In this document: positions 6,585 through 8,852 of the stretch, one piece after another
Layout of the letters: every line of letters begins with the position of its first letter
Numbering within the stretch: the stretch's first letter is position 1
Assembly: GCA_030615975.1 (NCBI GenBank)
Contig: JAUWYH010000052.1
Coordinates: 1 to 8,852, forward strand
Length of the DNA stretch: 8,852 nucleotides
Direction: 5' to 3'
Source of the DNA: Candidatus Aminicenantota bacterium
Lineage (GTDB): Bacteria; Acidobacteriota; Aminicenantia; Aminicenantales; Aminicenantaceae
Position numbers and translations under genes: made by a program
The notes under the pieces: generated by a model
Seen by the model: the letters and a program-made list of their open reading frames with translations, nothing else
The model's database searches: none
What the model was told of the DNA's origin: nothing

Positions 6585-7912
6585 CGATCCAATTCTCCAC
6601 CAATCATATTCAAGGAGCCAAAAGTTGGGATAATGTCAGCCAAATAATGCCCTTGAATCATCTCTTCCATAGCAGAGACAATATGGAAACATGGTGCTCT
6701 GAGATGGAGACGGTATGGCTTATCGGTGCCGTCAGAGACAATATAGAAACCCAATTCGCCATTTCCGCCTTCAACAGAAAAATAAACTTCTCCTTTAGGA
6801 GGCCTTATTCCATGCTCTTTCATGAAAAATTTAAAGTGGGTGATGAGACCCTCGATGGTGGTGTAAGTGTTCTCTTTAGGAGGAATTACATTTCTTTTGT
6901 CTGCTGTGAAAATATCACTGTATCTTTCTTTTTCCGAACCTTCAAGATTTGGAGAAAGCTTGATCTTCTCATCTATTCTTTTTGCTCTTGAGGCCTTTAT
7001 AGCTTTCGCGGGCTCCATACCTTCAGCCATCAGCTGAGGAGGTGAAGATGGTTCTGGAATTTTCTCCATGGCCTGCTCAATAATGCGTAAGCTCTGCTCC
7101 ATCTCTTTCATCCGAACCATGTACCTGTCGAAGTTATCTCCTCTCTCTCCAAGTGGAACCTCAAAGTCTATCTTGTCATAGACAAGATAGGGATGGGCTT
7201 TGCGGACATCATAATAAACACCCGTAGAGCGAAGACAGGGCCCTGTCCACCCATAATTAATGGCTGTCTCTGCTTTTACAACAGCAATATCTCTGGTTCT
7301 ATTTAAGAAAATTTTGTTTTTATTCAGGAGGCCACGTACATCTTTCAATACTTTCCGGGTCTCAACAATAGCCTTGTTGAGGTTTAATTTCCATTCATAA
7401 TGCAAGTCTGCTCTTACGCCGCCGATTCGGATGTATGAAGTGGTCATGCGGGCACCGGTTGTGCGTTCGATAACATCCCAGATGAACTCACGAGCTTTCA
7501 TTTTATAAAGAAACACAGTAAAAGCCCCACACTCCATAGTCATAGCTGCAAGACACGTGAGATGGTCAGAGATTCTTGAGAGTTCACTTATGATGACTCG
7601 AATGTATTGAGCTCGCTCTGGGACCTCTATCCCCAACATCTTTTCTATTGTCATCACATAGCCAAGATTATTGATCAAAGGAGAAACATAATTCATCCTG
7701 TCTGTGTAAGGAAGTAAATTGAAATATGTTCTGTTCTCGCAGACTTTTTCAAATCCCCTGTGCAAATATCCCACTTCCACTTCTGAATTAAGAACCCTTT
7801 CTCCATCAAGCTCCAGCATGACTCGGATAGTGCCGTGCATGGCGGGATGAGAGGGGCCCATGTTCAAGAGGAGGCTCTCTTTTCGAGCTTGTTTTTGAAT
7901 TCTATTCGGCAT
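6581..7912 (-). CDS. nuoD: NADH-quinone oxidoreductase subunit D (NuoD, 49 kDa quinone-site subunit)
   Basis: NuoD forms most of the quinone-reducing pocket of complex I together with NuoB and NuoH. Seen directly: the GPSHPAMHG loop (residues 19-27, with H26 the pocket histidine), DRMNY with Y75 at the quinone-contacting tyrosine, TGARMTTSYIRIGG (152-165), GFYIVSDGTDKPYR (388-401) and the terminal GELDR. There are no CxxC pairs at either end, so this is not a NiFe-hydrogenase large subunit. The ATG at 7912 gives 443 aa and sits 1 nt after nuoC. An in-frame ATG at 7993 would add 27 unlike residues inside nuoC and is rejected. Two oddities: residues about 296-338 form a lysine/glutamate-rich insertion that makes the protein longer than the usual 400-420 aa, and E127 occupies the place of the conserved pocket Asp. 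The 3' end overlaps nuoE by 4 nt (ATGA). Confidence 0.95.
   Translation of the reverse strand: MPNRIQKQARKESLLLNMGPSHPAMHGTIRVMLELDGERVLNSEVEVGYLHRGFEKVCENRTYFNLLPYTDRMNYVSPLINNLGYVMTIEKMLGIEVPERAQYIRVIISELSRISDHLTCLAAMTMECGAFTVFLYKMKAREFIWDVIERTTGARMTTSYIRIGGVRADLHYEWKLNLNKAIVETRKVLKDVRGLLNKNKIFLNRTRDIAVVKAETAINYGWTGPCLRSTGVYYDVRKAHPYLVYDKIDFEVPLGERGDNFDRYMVRMKEMEQSLRIIEQAMEKIPEPSSPPQLMAEGMEPAKAIKASRAKRIDEKIKLSPNLEGSEKERYSDIFTADKRNVIPPKENTYTTIEGLITHFKFFMKEHGIRPPKGEVYFSVEGGNGELGFYIVSDGTDKPYRLHLRAPCFHIVSAMEEMIQGHYLADIIPTFGSLNMIGGELDR
6595..6600 (-). promoter_or_regulatory. Ribosome binding site candidate for nuoE
   Basis: GTGGAG on the minus strand lies 10 nt before the nuoE ATG (6584-6582), inside the last codons of nuoD. 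It is one of the better Shine-Dalgarno matches in the window. Most other junctions have only purine-rich, weak sites and probably depend on coupling to the gene before. Confidence 0.45.
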
Positions 7913-7913
7913 C

Positions 7914-8393
7914 TTACTTTCTAAATTGGATTCGTGGCTGGCGTTTTCGCAAAGGATAATCTTTGCGTAAAGGATAACCTTCGAATCCATCATACATGAA
8001 TATTCGCCTCAAATCAGGATGACCATTGAACAGAATCCCGAACATATCATAGACTTCTCTCTCTAGCCAGTTCGCATTTTTCCAGAAAGGAGTCAAAGAA
8101 TCGATAGAAGGATCTTTCTCTGGGAGAGAGATATTAATCCTCAATCGCTCGTTGCTAGAGAGGGAGAAGAAATGATAAATCATTTGAAAACGTTCTTTTT
8201 GGCCCTTATAGTCAACGCACGTCAAATCCAGGAGCATGGTGAAGGCATATGGGTCATTTTTTAAGAATTTTACGATGTAGAGCAGAGAATCTTTGTCGAT
8301 GATTATGATTTCATCCCCGAACTCGACAGAAATCTCTTTGATTTTTTCAGGAAATTTTTCTCTCAGATCTTCTAATATTTTCTTTTTTTCCAT
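7914..8393 (-). CDS. nuoC: NADH-quinone oxidoreductase subunit C (NuoC, 30 kDa subunit)
   Basis: NuoC is the 30-kDa-type structural subunit of the complex I connecting module and packs against NuoD and NuoB; it binds no cofactor. The family signature lies at residues 110-146: LEREVYDMFGI, GHPDLRRI and GYPLRKDYPL. The length from the chosen ATG at 8393 is 159 aa, normal for a free-standing NuoC. The frame stays open to another ATG at 8474, but that would add 27 residues of proline/lysine-rich sequence lying inside nuoB and lacking NuoC similarity. The 8393 start is preceded by a purine-rich stretch (AAGAGCAAGAGTGGAG) and still overlaps the nuoB end by 22 nt. A GTG two codons earlier (8399) is also possible. 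nuoD begins 1 nt after the stop codon (TAA-G-ATG). C and D are separate here, not fused as in E. coli. Confidence 0.93.
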   Translation of the reverse strand: MEKKKILEDLREKFPEKIKEISVEFGDEIIIIDKDSLLYIVKFLKNDPYAFTMLLDLTCVDYKGQKERFQMIYHFFSLSSNERLRINISLPEKDPSIDSLTPFWKNANWLEREVYDMFGILFNGHPDLRRIFMYDGFEGYPLRKDYPLRKRQPRIQFRK

Positions 8394-8848
8394 CTCCACT
8401 CTTGCTCTTGGTTTTGAATTTTTTCCTGAAGCTTTATCAGGGCATTTAATATGGTTTCGGGTCGAGGCGGGCATCCTGGGATGTAAACGTCTACGGGGAT
8501 AATGCGATCAATCCCTTGGACAACTGCATAGTTGTCATATATTCCACCGCTAACAGCACAAGCTCCGAAGGCAAGAACCCATTTTGGCTCCGTCATCTGG
8601 TCATAGACAGTCTTGAGGACGGGTGCCAATTTCTGAGTAACGGTTCCAACGACTAAAAGCATATCCGATTGGCGGGGAGAGAATCGGGTCCATCCAGCCC
8701 CAAATCGATCCAGGTCAAAATGAGCACAGGCTGCAGACATATATTCCATTCCACAGCAAGCTGTGACAAAAGGATAATGGAATAGAGAAAATTTACGGGC
8801 CCACCCTAGTATATAGTTGAATTTTGTTGTGATGAATCCGCCTTCCAT
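8372..8848 (-). CDS. nuoB: NADH-quinone oxidoreductase subunit B (NuoB, cluster N2 subunit)
   Basis: NuoB carries the terminal 4Fe-4S cluster N2 of complex I, which passes electrons to quinone at the junction of the hydrophilic and membrane arms. The four N2 ligands are visible: the adjacent pair C31-C32 (in TACCGMEYM), C97 (GACAVSGG) and C126 (PGCPPRPE). Their spacing of 66 and 29 residues matches E. coli C63/C129/C158. The protein is 158 aa from the ATG at 8848. That start is only 4 nt from the window edge, the frame stays open upstream, and most NuoB proteins have some 15-20 more residues before this point, so the true start may lie outside the window. nuoB is the first gene seen of the operon; nuoA would be expected just upstream. 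Its 3' end overlaps nuoC by 22 nt. The lysine/arginine/glutamine-rich tail after residue 140 looks family-typical. Identity is very sure; the start is not. Confidence 0.95.
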   Translation of the reverse strand: MEGGFITTKFNYILGWARKFSLFHYPFVTACCGMEYMSAACAHFDLDRFGAGWTRFSPRQSDMLLVVGTVTQKLAPVLKTVYDQMTEPKWVLAFGACAVSGGIYDNYAVVQGIDRIIPVDVYIPGCPPRPETILNALIKLQEKIQNQEQEWRWKKRKY

Positions 8849-8852
8849 TCGA

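Noticed and set aside
6673..6750. Two copies of an 18-mer (cagagacaatat then g/a, then gaaac region) 60 bp apart, one mismatch
   Set aside because: Both fall in frame in nuoD and encode two similar short stretches (FHIVS and FYIVS) that belong to family-typical sequence; only two copies, so chance or codon coincidence rather than a repeat element.
6506..6991. 161-codon open frame on the plus strand
   Set aside because: It lies opposite the 3' end of nuoD and the start of nuoE, both with clear family motifs. Its translation shows no recognisable domain or composition of a real protein, so it is an antisense shadow.
7913..7993. Earlier ATG that would lengthen nuoD by 27 codons
   Set aside because: It would overlap the conserved nuoC C-terminus. 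The ATG at 7912, 1 nt after the nuoC stop, fits family N-termini.
8394..8474. Earlier ATG that would lengthen nuoC by 27 codons
   Set aside because: The extra residues lie inside the nuoB coding region and do not resemble NuoC N-termini. The ATG at 8393 gives a normal length and a small overlap.
3283..8848. Cluster as a NAD-dependent or bifurcating hydrogenase instead of complex I
   Set aside because: NuoD lacks the CxxC pairs of NiFe-hydrogenases, NuoG lacks an H-cluster domain, and NuoF has no ferredoxin extension; NuoC, H and I with quinone-site residues indicate complex I.

Overview
This window is one uninterrupted, tightly packed gene block. Every convincing gene reads on the minus strand, so transcription runs from the right edge (8852) to the left edge (1). 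In transcription order it holds the hydrophilic arm and the hydrophilic/membrane hinge of a bacterial complex I (NADH:quinone oxidoreductase): nuoB, nuoC, nuoD, nuoE, nuoF, nuoG, nuoH and nuoI. These are followed by a metallo-beta-lactamase (MBL)-fold hydrolase and a DUF481-type outer-membrane beta-barrel protein. I see no RNA genes, mobile elements, CRISPR arrays or convincing terminators. No intergenic gap exceeds about 20 nt inside the block, and the only non-coding stretch is the last 80 nt at the left edge.

Organism: the DNA is AT-rich (roughly 40% GC by eye). The genes include an outer-membrane barrel protein with a signal peptide, which points to a diderm (Gram-negative-type) bacterium. 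nuoC and nuoD are separate genes, unlike the nuoCD fusion of Escherichia coli. NuoE and NuoF are canonical, so NADH is the expected electron donor. The NuoB and NuoH flavour and the DUF481 neighbour vaguely recall Acidobacteriota/Aminicenantes-like or deltaproteobacterial lineages, but this is an impression from memory.

How the genes work together: NuoF (FMN, NADH site, cluster N3) and NuoE (N1a) take electrons from NADH. NuoG (N1b, N4, N5 and apparently N7) relays them to NuoI (N6a/N6b). NuoB (N2), with NuoD and NuoC, hands them to quinone in a pocket completed by membrane subunit NuoH. All metal-cluster ligands expected in these eight subunits are visible. Junctions are 4-nt overlaps (D/E, G/H, I/MBL, MBL/DUF481), gaps of 1-3 nt (C/D, E/F, H/I), a 20-nt gap (F/G) and a 22-nt overlap (B/C), so the whole block looks like one translationally coupled operon.

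Points worth attention: the cluster stops after nuoI, where the proton-pumping genes nuoJKLMN normally follow, and is continued instead by the MBL and DUF481 genes. NuoG is short for its family yet keeps a candidate N7 cluster. NuoD carries a roughly 40-residue charged insertion and a Glu where the quinone-site Asp is expected. NuoH has a one-residue-shorter conserved loop. These are variations on a known machine; I do not see a clearly new system, and the best candidate for novelty is the link between complex I and the two trailing genes.
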